From contig NZ_CP108484.1 in NCBI RefSeq assembly GCF_036226505.1, positions 4,588,001 to 4,652,000 on the forward strand: a stretch of 64,000 nucleotides of DNA, read 5' to 3'. Every line of letters begins with the position of its first letter. Within the stretch, counting starts at the first letter, position 1. Source of the stretch: Kitasatospora sp. NBC_01246. GTDB lineage: Bacteria; Actinomycetota; Actinomycetes; Streptomycetales; Streptomycetaceae. A program made the translations under genes and the position numbers. Under the pieces are notes generated by a model that saw only the letters and a program-made list of their open reading frames with translations, searched no databases and was not told where the DNA came from. Below, piece by piece: positions 17,537-26,358 of the stretch.

Positions 17537-19288
17537 ATGGCCGATCACCTGGTGACCCGACTGGAGCGGCACGGCCGCGAAACCCCCGACCGCACCGCCC
17601 TGGTCTTCGTCGAGGCCGCCTCCGACGGCTGGTCGGAGCAGCCGCTGAGCTTCGGTGACCTCGACCGCGCGGCCCGCTCGGTCGCCTCCTGGCTGCGCGA
17701 GCGGTGCGCCGTCGGCGAGCGCGTGATGCTGCTGTACGGGGCCGGACCCGAGTTCGTGACCGCGCTGGCCGGCTGCCTGTACGCGGGCGTGGTGGCCGTT
17801 CCGGCGCCCCAGCCCAGCACCCAGCGCGGCCACAGCTCCCGCGTCGACGGCATCGTGCGGGACGCCGACATCCGCCTGGTGCTGACCGACTCGGCCAACC
17901 ACGGCACGGCCGTCGCCATGCTGGAGCAGGCCGGTGTCACCGAGCTGCCCTGCGTGGCCACCGACCTGCTGGACCTGGCGCCCGCCCCCGACTGGCAGGT
18001 GCCGCCGACCGCCGACGACGACCTGGTGTTCATCCAGTACACGTCGGGCTCGACCAGCGCGCCCAAGGGCGTGATGGTCACCCAGCGCTCGCTGCGCCAC
18101 AACATCGGCCTGATCGCGCGGGCCTTCGCGCTGGAGTACGACAGCCGCGGCGCCTGCTGGCTGCCCCAGCACCACGACATGGGCCTGATCGGCGCCCTGA
18201 TCGCGCCGCTGTACGTCGGGGCCCTCGGCTACCAGCTCGCCCCGATGGCCTTCCTGCGCCGCCCGCACCTGTGGCTGGAGCTGATCAGCAGCCGGCGCGC
18301 CACCCACACGTCGGCCCCGAACTTCGCCTACGACCTGTGCGCCCGCCGGGTGACCGACGCCCAGCTGGCCGGCCTGGACCTGGGCAGCCTGGTCAGCGCG
18401 GGCAACGGCGCGGAGCCGGTCAGCGCCGCCACCCTGCGCCGGTTCGTCGAGCGGTTCGCCCCGGCGGGCTTCCGGCTCGACCAGTTCAACCCCTGCTACG
18501 GCATGGCGGAGACCACCCTGCTGGTCTCCGGCACGCCGCGCGGCGAGACCCCGGCCCTGACGGCCGTCGACGCCGAGGCGCTCGCCGCCAACGAGCTGCG
18601 TCCGGTCGCCCCGGGCGGCGACGGCCCGCTACTGGTGAGCAGCGGCACCGTCCACGACCTCGACGTGCGGATCGTCGACCCGGCCACCGCCGCCACCCTC
18701 CCGGACGGCGGGATCGGTGAGATCTGGATCCGCGGCGACAGCGTGGCCGCCGGCTACTGGCGCAACCCCGAGGCCACCGCGACGACCTTCCGCGCCGTCA
18801 CGGCGGAGGGCGCGGCGGGCTACCTGCGCACCGGCGACACCGGCGCCCTGCACGAGGGCCGGCTGTACGTCACCGGGCGGATCAAGGAAGTCCTGATCGT
18901 CAACGGCCGCAACCTCTACCCGCACGACATCGAGCGCGAACTCGCCGAACTGGACGAGGCGTTCAACGGGCTCAGCGGCAGCGTCTGCACGGTGCCGGGC
19001 ACCGGTGAGCAGATCGTGGTGATGCACGAGGTCCGCCGCCGCCCCGGCGCCCCCGAGGAGCTGGCCGAGTTCGCCCGGCAGCTGCGCGGCCGGCTCGCCG
19101 AGCGGGTCGGCGTGCGGATCCCCAACCTGGTGCTGCTGCGGCCCGGCCAGGTCCGCAAGACCACCAGCGGCAAGGTGCAGCGCTCGCTCATGCGCGAGCT
19201 GTTCATGACCGGAGCGCTGGAGCCGGTGGTCGAGGACCTCGACCCGGCCACCGCCGCCCGCTACCGCAACGCGGCCGGTGCGCGATGA
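17537..19288 (+). CDS. Fatty acyl-AMP ligase (FAAL)
   Basis: A 583-residue adenylating enzyme. The ATP-binding motif is QYTSGSTSAPKGVMVTQRSL, and the FAAL hallmark ACWLPQHHDMGLIGALIAPL follows. Later motifs are CYGMAETTLLVSG, LRTGDTGAL and the adenylation-type C-terminal RKTTSGKVQRS. FAALs activate free fatty acids as acyl-AMP and pass them to an acyl carrier protein rather than to CoA. Start set at ATG 17537, 8 bases after AGAGG; the GTG at 17531 is too close to that site. The stop overlaps the next ATG (ATGA). With the ACP at 26058 it probably provides the lipid of a lipopeptide. Confidence 0.92.
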   Translation: MADHLVTRLERHGRETPDRTALVFVEAASDGWSEQPLSFGDLDRAARSVASWLRERCAVGERVMLLYGAGPEFVTALAGCLYAGVVAVPAPQPSTQRGHSSRVDGIVRDADIRLVLTDSANHGTAVAMLEQAGVTELPCVATDLLDLAPAPDWQVPPTADDDLVFIQYTSGSTSAPKGVMVTQRSLRHNIGLIARAFALEYDSRGACWLPQHHDMGLIGALIAPLYVGALGYQLAPMAFLRRPHLWLELISSRRATHTSAPNFAYDLCARRVTDAQLAGLDLGSLVSAGNGAEPVSAATLRRFVERFAPAGFRLDQFNPCYGMAETTLLVSGTPRGETPALTAVDAEALAANELRPVAPGGDGPLLVSSGTVHDLDVRIVDPATAATLPDGGIGEIWIRGDSVAAGYWRNPEATATTFRAVTAEGAAGYLRTGDTGALHEGRLYVTGRIKEVLIVNGRNLYPHDIERELAELDEAFNGLSGSVCTVPGTGEQIVVMHEVRRRPGAPEELAEFARQLRGRLAERVGVRIPNLVLLRPGQVRKTTSGKVQRSLMRELFMTGALEPVVEDLDPATAARYRNAAGAR

Positions 19289-21048
19289 CCCACGCCGCCA
19301 CCCACCCCTCCCGCCGGATCGCCGGGGAGCTGGACCGCGCCCTCGGCGACCCCGAGGACGGCGGACGGCTGTTCTCCTACGCGCGCTGCGGCGCGCTGGA
19401 CGACCGGGAGGAGTTCCCGGTCGAGATCTGCCGGGAGCTGGACCTGCTGGGGCTGCCCCGGCACTACGTCCCGGCCGAGTACGGCGGGGCGCTGGAGAGT
19501 TACGAGCACGTCCTGCAGCTGATGCGCGCGGTCGCCCGCCGGGACCTCACCGTCGCCATCGCGCACGGCAAGACCTTCCTCGGCGCGGTGTCGGTCTGGG
19601 TCGGCGGCAGCCGGGAGCAGGCCGAGCGGCTGGCCGCCCAGGTGCTCGACGGGACGGTGGTCTCCTGGGGCCTGACCGAGCGCGACCACGGCAGCGACCT
19701 GCTGGCCGGCGAGGTCGTCGCCGTGCCGACCGGGGACGGTTACCGGGTGAGCGGCGAGAAGTGGCTCATCAACAACGCCAACCGCGGCCGGGCGGTCTGC
19801 CTGCTGGCCCGTACCGGCGAGGCCGGCGACGCGCGCGGCTTCAGCCTGCTGATGATCGACAAGTCCGCCGTCGCGCCGCCCGGCTACCGGCCGCTGCCGG
19901 CCGTGAAGCTGCACGGCATCCGCGGCGCCGACATCAGCGGGGTGGCCTTCACCGACGCCCGGGTGCCGGCCGACGCGCTGGTCGGTGGCGAGGGCGACGG
20001 CGCCGAGATCGTCCTCAAGAGCCTCCAGCTGACCCGCACGATGTGCGCCGCGCTGTCGCTCGGCGCCGCCGACAACGCGCTCACGCTGGCCGCCGGCTAC
20101 GCCCTGGAGCGGCGGGCCTACGGCCGGCTGCTGGCCGAACTCCCGCAGACCCGCAGGCTGCTGGCGCAGTCGTACGCGGACGTGCTGCTCGCCGAGGCGG
20201 TGAGCACGGTCGCCGTCCGCAGCATCCACGCGCTTCCCGGTGAGCTGGCCGTCTCCTCGGCCGTCACCAAGTACCTGGTACCGACCCTGGTCGACCAGGT
20301 GATCGACCGGCTCGGGACCGTGCTCGGCTCGCGCTCGCTGCTGGTCGGCGAGACCTACCAGCACGGCCGCTTCCAGAAGGTCCAGCGCGACCACCGGATC
20401 GTCGGCATCTTCGACGGCAACGCGCTGGTCAACCTGCACGCGCTGATCAACCACTTCCCCCTGCTGGCCCGCCAGTTGCGCAAGCGGACGGTGGACGCCG
20501 CCGGGCTGGCCGAGGCCACCGACCTGGCCGCGCCGCAGGCCCCGCTCGACCGCGAGCGGCTCAGCCTGCTCCCGCGCGGCGGCTCCAGCGTGCTGCAGGC
20601 GCTGCCCGCCGCGGTGGCCGAACTCGGCCGGCTGGCCGCGCACGGCGCCGTCCCGGCCTCGCTCGGCCGGCGGGCCGAGGCACTGCTGGCCGCGGTCGAC
20701 GGCCTGGCGGTCGAACTGGCCGCCCACCGGCCGGTCCCGGTCGAGGCGCCGCGCGCGGCCTTCGACCTGGCCGAGCGGTACGCCCTGCTGTACGCGGCCG
20801 CGGCCGCCGTCCAGCTCTGGCTGCGCAACCACGAGGCATCCGAGCACCAGGGCGGCCTGTGGGCCGACGGGCTCTGGCTGGAGGCGGCGCTGGCCCGGGT
20901 GCTGACCCGGCTCGGCCACGGCCCGCGGCGCCCGGTGGCCGGCGACGACCTGCTGGAGCGGCTGGTGCCCTTCCTGGAGGAGCAGCAACGCAGCGGCCTC
21001 CTCCCGTCCCTGCTGTCCTACCCCCTGGTGAAGGGAAGCAGCCGATGA
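19285..21048 (+). CDS. Acyl-CoA dehydrogenase homologue 1 (Asp at catalytic-base site)
   Basis: A 587-residue flavoprotein of the acyl-CoA dehydrogenase family, longer than the usual 380-400 residues because of a roughly 190-residue C-terminal extension. FAD and substrate motifs include WGLTERDHGSDLLAG, SGEKWLINN and HGIRGADISGVAF. At the position of the usual catalytic Glu (YEGT) it reads GIFDGN, with Asp377. It overlaps both the FAAL and the second dehydrogenase by ATGA, so all three are translationally coupled. It probably introduces a double bond into the acyl chain, perhaps while the chain is bound to the ACP, alone or as a complex with its neighbour. Confidence 0.88.
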   Translation: MTHAATHPSRRIAGELDRALGDPEDGGRLFSYARCGALDDREEFPVEICRELDLLGLPRHYVPAEYGGALESYEHVLQLMRAVARRDLTVAIAHGKTFLGAVSVWVGGSREQAERLAAQVLDGTVVSWGLTERDHGSDLLAGEVVAVPTGDGYRVSGEKWLINNANRGRAVCLLARTGEAGDARGFSLLMIDKSAVAPPGYRPLPAVKLHGIRGADISGVAFTDARVPADALVGGEGDGAEIVLKSLQLTRTMCAALSLGAADNALTLAAGYALERRAYGRLLAELPQTRRLLAQSYADVLLAEAVSTVAVRSIHALPGELAVSSAVTKYLVPTLVDQVIDRLGTVLGSRSLLVGETYQHGRFQKVQRDHRIVGIFDGNALVNLHALINHFPLLARQLRKRTVDAAGLAEATDLAAPQAPLDRERLSLLPRGGSSVLQALPAAVAELGRLAAHGAVPASLGRRAEALLAAVDGLAVELAAHRPVPVEAPRAAFDLAERYALLYAAAAAVQLWLRNHEASEHQGGLWADGLWLEAALARVLTRLGHGPRRPVAGDDLLERLVPFLEEQQRSGLLPSLLSYPLVKGSSR

Positions 21049-22763
21049 CCACGGCCACCACCCCCGACTGCTACGCCGACCTCGGCAACCCGGCACCGCT
21101 GGAGGCCCTGTTCGGCGACCCCGAGTACCAGGACAACCCGCTGGGCTTCGCCGCCTTCGTGGCCGCCGACGAGCGCGGCGACCTGCTCCCGGCCGGTGAG
21201 CGCGTCCTGGACGCCTACGGGCTCGGCGCCGAGTTCGTGCCGCGGCGGCTCGGCGGCCGGCTCGACCGGGCCGACCGGCTGGCCCGGGTGCTGCGCCCGC
21301 TGTTCCGCCGCGACGCCGCGCTCGGCCTCGGCCACGGCGCCAGCAACCTGGTCGGCGCGGTCAACGTGTGGGCCCAGGGCGGTGACCAGCAGCAGCGGTG
21401 GCTCGCGGACGTCCTGTGCCGCAACGGCCGGATCGCCGCCGCCTACACCGACATGTCCACCGGCAACGACGTCTCGAACACCGCCTTCCGCGGCACCCTG
21501 CGGCAGGACCACCTCGTCCTCGACGGCCGCAAGGAGATCATCAACAACCTGGCCCGTGCCGAGGCCGTCACCGTGCTGGCCCGCACCAGCCCGGAGCCCG
21601 GCAGCCGCAGCCACTCGATGGTGCTGGTCGACATGGCCACCGCGCCGCGCGACCGGCTGCGCTTCCTGCCGCGCTACCGCACCGTCGGGGTGCGCGCGAT
21701 GTACCTGGGCGGGCTGCAGTTCGACCACTGCCCGGTGCCGGTGACCGCGGTGGCCGGCGAGGTCGGCGCGGCCATGGAGACCATCCTGCGGTCCTTCCAG
21801 GTCACCCGGGCGGTGCTGCCCGCCGCCGCGCTCGGCGCGGTGGACCAGCAGCTGCGCACGGTCACCGGCTTCGCGCTGGGCCGGCGGCTGTACCACCGCA
21901 CGGTGGCCGACCTGCCGCACGCCCGCTCGGTGCTCACCGACGCCTTCGTGGACCTCCAGGCGGCCGACGCCTTCGCCACCACGGTCTGCCGCGCGCTGCA
22001 CCTGCTGCCCGGGCAGACGAGCGTCTACGCGGCGGCCGTCAAGTACCTGGTGCCGCTGCTCTTCAAGGACACCGTCGACGCCCTGGGCCAGGTGCTGGGC
22101 GCCCGCTCGTTCCTGCGCGAGGGGCCGCACGCGGTGTTCCAGAAGCACGCCCGGGACCTGCCGGTCGCCTCGCTGGTGCACGCCGGCGGCACGGTCTGCC
22201 AGGCCACCGTCATCCCGCAGCTGCCCCGGCTGGCCCGCGCCGCCTGGCTGGTCGGCGAACCGGCCCCGGCCGGCGTCTTCCACCTGGCGGGGGACCTGCC
22301 CGAGCTGGACTTCGACCGGCTGAGCACCACCGCCGGGCGGTACGACCCGCTGCTGGGGAGCCTGGTGGACGCGGCCGCCCGGGTGCGCGACGAACCGGTC
22401 CTGGGCCGGCTCACCGCCCAGCTGGTGGACGAGCTGACCGCGCTCAAGCAGGCCTGCCAGGAGCTCGCGCCTCGGGACCGCACCCCGCTGGCCGGCCCGG
22501 TGAGCTTCGAACTCACCCACCGCTACGCGGTGCTGCTGGCCGCCGCCTGCTGCCTGGGCGTGTGGCTGAACAACCCGGACCACCCGGGCGCGTACGCGCA
22601 CCGGCCCGAGTGGGTCGTCGCGGCGCTGGCCCGGCTCACCGCCCGGCTCGGCTGCCCGCCGGTGCCCGGGGCGGAGGCCGTCCGCCCGGCTGTCTTCCGC
22701 GAGCTGCTCGACCGCTACGAGAGCGGCGCCGGATTCGACCTCATCGGCCGGCACCTCGCCTGA
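21045..22763 (+). CDS. Acyl-CoA dehydrogenase homologue 2 (catalytic base replaced by Ala)
   Basis: A 572-residue paralogue of the preceding gene with the same long C-terminal extension. It is more divergent: the usual LTE(R/P) substrate motif has become AAYTDMSTGNDVSNT, and the flavin region reads GRKEIINN. The expected catalytic Glu is replaced by Ala380 (LVHAGGTV), so it may not dehydrogenate on its own. The ATG overlaps the upstream stop (ATGA). Paired acyl-CoA dehydrogenases that act as hetero-oligomers with one working base per pair are known in actinobacterial steroid breakdown. That is the most likely reading here (inference). Confidence 0.85.
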   Translation: MTTATTPDCYADLGNPAPLEALFGDPEYQDNPLGFAAFVAADERGDLLPAGERVLDAYGLGAEFVPRRLGGRLDRADRLARVLRPLFRRDAALGLGHGASNLVGAVNVWAQGGDQQQRWLADVLCRNGRIAAAYTDMSTGNDVSNTAFRGTLRQDHLVLDGRKEIINNLARAEAVTVLARTSPEPGSRSHSMVLVDMATAPRDRLRFLPRYRTVGVRAMYLGGLQFDHCPVPVTAVAGEVGAAMETILRSFQVTRAVLPAAALGAVDQQLRTVTGFALGRRLYHRTVADLPHARSVLTDAFVDLQAADAFATTVCRALHLLPGQTSVYAAAVKYLVPLLFKDTVDALGQVLGARSFLREGPHAVFQKHARDLPVASLVHAGGTVCQATVIPQLPRLARAAWLVGEPAPAGVFHLAGDLPELDFDRLSTTAGRYDPLLGSLVDAAARVRDEPVLGRLTAQLVDELTALKQACQELAPRDRTPLAGPVSFELTHRYAVLLAAACCLGVWLNNPDHPGAYAHRPEWVVAALARLTARLGCPPVPGAEAVRPAVFRELLDRYESGAGFDLIGRHLA

Positions 22764-22840
22764 CCGGCCGGCACCTCGCGCACGCGGACCGGTGGCTCCC
22801 GGCGGGAGCCGCCGATGACGCCCAGTGACAGGAAGAGAGC

Positions 22841-23614
22841 ATGGGAAAGTACGTACGGGTCGAGGAGGCCGGGCCGGTCGCGACCGTCCGGCTGCTGCGC
22901 CCGACCATCAGCGGCGCCGACCCGGTGCTGCCCGCGGAGCTGGCCGAGGCCGCCGAGCGGGTCGGATCGGACCCCTCCGTCCGGGCCGTGATCCTCACCG
23001 GGGGCCGGCGCGTCTTCGGCTCCGGCGCGGACCTCGCGGCGATGGCCGAGCGCACCCCCGCCGAGGTGGACGCGTACACCGCCCGGCTGCACGCCGGGTT
23101 CGCCGCGATCGCCGCGATCCCCAAGCCGGTGGTGGCCGCGATCGTGGGCTTCGCCCTGGGCGGCGGGCTCGAACTCGCGCTCTGCGCCGACTTCCGGGTG
23201 GCCGGGTCCGGGGCCGTGCTCGGCCTGCCGGAGATCCGGTTGGGGATCATCCCCGGCACCGGCGGCACCCAGCGGCTGCCCCGGTTGATCGGCCCGGCAC
23301 GGGCCAAGCGGCTGATCATGACCGGACGGCAGGTGGACGCGGCCGAGGCGCTGGAGCTCGGCCTGGTCGACGAGGTCGTCCCGGACGCCGAGGTGCACGC
23401 CTCGGCCCAGCGGCTGGCGGAGCGGTTCGCCGACGGGCCGACAGCCGCCCTGGGCGCCGCCAAGCGGGCCGTCGACGAGGGCCTCGGCCGACCGCTGGCC
23501 GAGGGACTGGACCTCGAACGGCACCGGTTCGCCGCCCTGTTCGCCACCGCCGACCAGCGGGAGGGCCTGCGGGCACACCTCGCCGGGGAACCCCCGCGGT
23601 TCATCGGCCACTGA
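22841..23614 (+). CDS. Enoyl-CoA hydratase/isomerase
   Basis: A 257-residue crotonase-family protein. The oxyanion-hole segments GSGADLAAM (about residue 60) and FALGGGLELALCADFRVA (about residue 105) are intact, as are LGLPEIRLGIIPGTGGTQRL and the C-terminal helices. Crotonases hydrate, isomerise or otherwise handle enoyl thioesters. Next to the dehydrogenase pair it could hydrate or shift the new double bond of the lipid. The gap from the previous gene is 77 bp, and a GGAAGAGAGC-type site precedes the ATG. Confidence 0.92.
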   Translation: MGKYVRVEEAGPVATVRLLRPTISGADPVLPAELAEAAERVGSDPSVRAVILTGGRRVFGSGADLAAMAERTPAEVDAYTARLHAGFAAIAAIPKPVVAAIVGFALGGGLELALCADFRVAGSGAVLGLPEIRLGIIPGTGGTQRLPRLIGPARAKRLIMTGRQVDAAEALELGLVDEVVPDAEVHASAQRLAERFADGPTAALGAAKRAVDEGLGRPLAEGLDLERHRFAALFATADQREGLRAHLAGEPPRFIGH

Positions 23615-23644
23615 CCCGCCCACCCACCGCAACGAAGGACGTCG

Positions 23645-25054
23645 ATGTCCAGCCTGCACCCCCTCTCCCACGCGCAGCAGTCGCTCTGGTTCCTCTACCG
23701 GCTGGCGCCGGACGCCGCGGTCTACAACACCGGGGTGGCCCTCACCGTCCGCTCCGCCGTCGACCTGCCCGCCCTGGAGCGGGCGATCGAGGCGACCGCC
23801 GAGCGGCACGACATGCTCCGCTCGCTCTTCGCCGAGCACGACGGCCGGGCCGCCCGCACCGTCGCCGACCGGCACCCGCTGGGCCTGGAACTGCGCGAGC
23901 TGCCGGGGCTGACCGACGAGCGCTTCCGCACCGCGGTGCGGGACGCGCTGCGCGAGCCGTTCCGGCTGGAGCGCGACGGCGCGTTCCGCTTCGTCCTGCT
24001 GCGCCGCGGCGCCGAGGACGCCGTCCTGCTGATGGCCGGCCACCACATCGGCACCGACGCCACCTCCAACTGGCTGATCCTGCGCGACCTGCTGCAGAGC
24101 TACCGGCGGCTGGTCGACGGGCGGGAGCCCGACCTCGCACCCCTCACCGCGGACTACGACGACTACACGGCCCGGGAGCGCGACCTGCTCGGCTCGCCGC
24201 GCGGCGCCCGGATGGAGCAGTACTGGCACGATTTCTGCGCCGGGGCGATCCCGGCCGAGATCCCCACCGACCGCCCCCGGCCGACGAGTCCGGGCTACCG
24301 CGGCAGCACCCACCACCTGGACCTGAGCGGCCCGCGGGTGGCCGGGCTGCGCGAGCTGGCGCTGGCCGACGGGGTCTCGCTGTTCTCCCTCCTGCTCGGG
24401 ATCCTCCAGGGGCTGCTGCACCGCTACACCCGGCAGAACGCCTTCCTGGTCGGCGCGCCGACCACCACCCGGCTGAGCCCGGCGACCCGCGAGGTGGTCG
24501 GGAACTTCATCAACACCCTGCTGTTCCGGGCCGACCTGGCGCCGGGGGCGAGCTTCCGCGACGCGGCCCGGGCCGCCGACGCGCAGGTCAAGGCGGGCCT
24601 CGGCCGGGTCGGTTACCCGTTCGAGCTGCTCACCCGGACGGTCAACCGGCCGCGGACCGGCGCCGGCTCCGCGCTCTGCCGGATCACCTTCAACATGATC
24701 GGCACCAGCAGTCCCGACCCGCTGCTGAGGCTGCTCCTGGACGCGGCCGACGGCGCACCGGCCGAGTTCGCCGGACTGCGCATCGCGCCGTTCGAACTCC
24801 CTCAGGCAGAAGGTCAGTTGGACCTCGCGGTGAATGTGCGGCAGAGCGTGGACTCGCTGGCCGTCGACTTCCGCTACGACGTCGACCTGTTCGACGAGGC
24901 CACCGTCGAGCGGTTCGCCGGCTACTTCGTCCGGGCCGTCGACGCGGCCCTGGCCGACCCGGACGCCGCCGTCGCGCGCCTCACCCTGGTGGACGCGGCC
25001 GCGATGGACCGGATGTTCGGCTTCGCCACCGGGGGAGGGCGGCGCGTTGGCTGA
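23645..25054 (+). CDS. Free-standing NRPS condensation domain
   Basis: A 469-residue stand-alone condensation domain. Core motifs are SHAQQSLWFLYRLAPDA (C1), RHDMLRSLF (C2), the active-site GHHIGTDATSNW (C3: His133, His134, Asp138), and FINTLLFRADL (C5). The usual Gly after the C3 Asp is Ala. No carrier or adenylation domain is attached. Free C domains form amides or esters between carrier-bound partners or onto a soluble acceptor. Here it might join the lipid to the first amino acid, or help release the peptide, since the NRPS lacks a thioesterase domain. The stop overlaps the next gene by 8 bp. Confidence 0.9.
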   Translation: MSSLHPLSHAQQSLWFLYRLAPDAAVYNTGVALTVRSAVDLPALERAIEATAERHDMLRSLFAEHDGRAARTVADRHPLGLELRELPGLTDERFRTAVRDALREPFRLERDGAFRFVLLRRGAEDAVLLMAGHHIGTDATSNWLILRDLLQSYRRLVDGREPDLAPLTADYDDYTARERDLLGSPRGARMEQYWHDFCAGAIPAEIPTDRPRPTSPGYRGSTHHLDLSGPRVAGLRELALADGVSLFSLLLGILQGLLHRYTRQNAFLVGAPTTTRLSPATREVVGNFINTLLFRADLAPGASFRDAARAADAQVKAGLGRVGYPFELLTRTVNRPRTGAGSALCRITFNMIGTSSPDPLLRLLLDAADGAPAEFAGLRIAPFELPQAEGQLDLAVNVRQSVDSLAVDFRYDVDLFDEATVERFAGYFVRAVDAALADPDAAVARLTLVDAAAMDRMFGFATGGGRRVG

Positions 25055-26003
25055 GACCGTCCACCGGACCCTGCGGGTGGCCGGCCGGCGGATGCACGTC
25101 GCCGAGGCCGGCGAGGGGCCGCTGATCGTGCTGGTGCACGGCTTCCCCGAACTCTGGTACTCCTGGCGCCACCAGCTCACCGGGCTGGCCGAGGCCGGCT
25201 ACCGGGTGGTCGCCCCCGACATGCGCGGCTACGGCCTCAGCGAGTGCCCCGCCGAGGCCGACCAGTACACCATCCACCACCTGGTCGGCGACGTCGTCGC
25301 GCTGATCGGCGCGCTCGGCGCCGACCGGGCGGTGGTGGCCGGGCACGACTGGGGCGCCCAGGTCGCCTGGCACACCGCGCTGATGCGCCCGGACCTGGTC
25401 CGCGGCGTGGCCGGGCTGAGCATCCCCTACCGGCCGCGGGCCGGCCTGCCGCCGCTGCCCGCGATGCGGCGCGCCATGGGCGAACGCTTCTACATGCTGT
25501 ACTTCCAGGAACCCGGCGCGGCCGAGCGGGAGCTGGAACGCGACGTGCCCGCCGCACTGCGCCGGCTGCTGGCCGGTACCAGCGGCGGCGCGCCGCCCTT
25601 CGACCCGGTCGTGCCGGACGGCGGCGGCTTCCTCGACCTGTACCCGGAGCCCGACCGGCTGCCCGGCTGGCTGACCGAGCCGGACCTCGCCGTCTACGCC
25701 GAGGCGCTCGGCGCCACCGGCTTCACCGGCGGCCTGAACTGGTACCGGAACCTGCACCGCAACTGGGAGCTCACCGCGCCGCTCAACAAGGCCGCGATCC
25801 AGGTCCCGGCGCTCTACCTGGCCGGTACGGACGACTTCGTGGTCCGCGGCCAGGACCCCGACCGGCTGGCGGACGAGCTGCGGCGCTGGGCGCCCCGGCT
25901 GCACCGCAGCGTGCTGCTGCCCGGCTGCGGCCACTGGACCCAGCAGGAGCGCCCCGCCGAAGTCACCGCCGCGCTGGCCGAGTTCGCCGCCTCGCTGGAC
26001 TGA
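25047..26003 (+). CDS. Epoxide-hydrolase-like alpha/beta hydrolase
   Basis: A 318-residue alpha/beta hydrolase with epoxide-hydrolase features. These are the HGFPELWYSWRHQ oxyanion motif, the nucleophile elbow GHDWGAQVAW with Asp101, a lid with possible substrate-binding Tyr residues (FYMLYFQEP; GLNWYRNL), and the catalytic His296 in CGHWTQQERP. An Asp rather than Ser nucleophile argues against a thioesterase. The start is probably TTG at 25047, about 8 bases after GGAGGG and overlapping the C-domain stop; an ATG at 25092 is an alternative. No oxygenase that would make an epoxide is seen in the window, so the substrate is open. Confidence 0.82.
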   Translation: MAETVHRTLRVAGRRMHVAEAGEGPLIVLVHGFPELWYSWRHQLTGLAEAGYRVVAPDMRGYGLSECPAEADQYTIHHLVGDVVALIGALGADRAVVAGHDWGAQVAWHTALMRPDLVRGVAGLSIPYRPRAGLPPLPAMRRAMGERFYMLYFQEPGAAERELERDVPAALRRLLAGTSGGAPPFDPVVPDGGGFLDLYPEPDRLPGWLTEPDLAVYAEALGATGFTGGLNWYRNLHRNWELTAPLNKAAIQVPALYLAGTDDFVVRGQDPDRLADELRRWAPRLHRSVLLPGCGHWTQQERPAEVTAALAEFAASLD

Positions 26004-26057
26004 CCGGCACCCCGTCACCACCCCCACGATTTCCGACCCTCCCGAGGAGTTACCACC

Positions 26058-26330
26058 ATGACCACGTCCATCGAGCAGACCCACGACCTCACCGAGCTGC
26101 GCGCCTGGCTCACCGAGCGGGTGGCCTTCTACCTGGAGATCCCGGTCGAGCAGATCCGGCCCGACGTCAAGCTCGTCGAGTACGGCCTGGAGTCGGTCTA
26201 CGCCCTCGCCCTGTGCGGCGACGCGGAGGACGAGTTCGAGGTCGAGCTGGAGCCCACCCTGGCCTGGGACTACCCCACCATCGACGCCCTCTCCGGCCTG
26301 CTCGCCGAGAAGATCGCCGAGCGGGCCTGA
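26058..26330 (+). CDS. Acyl carrier protein
   Basis: A 90-residue discrete carrier protein. The phosphopantetheine site is Ser46 in YGLESVYALAL, which departs from the usual DSL/DSV with LESV, a form common in FAAL-partner ACPs. A strong GAGGAG lies upstream. An ACP in the same operon as a FAAL and acyl-dehydrogenase genes most likely holds the fatty acyl chain during activation, modification and hand-over to the NRPS. Confidence 0.92.
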   Translation: MTTSIEQTHDLTELRAWLTERVAFYLEIPVEQIRPDVKLVEYGLESVYALALCGDAEDEFEVELEPTLAWDYPTIDALSGLLAEKIAERA

Positions 26331-26358
26331 CCCCGCACCGGCAGAGAGGAGGACGACC

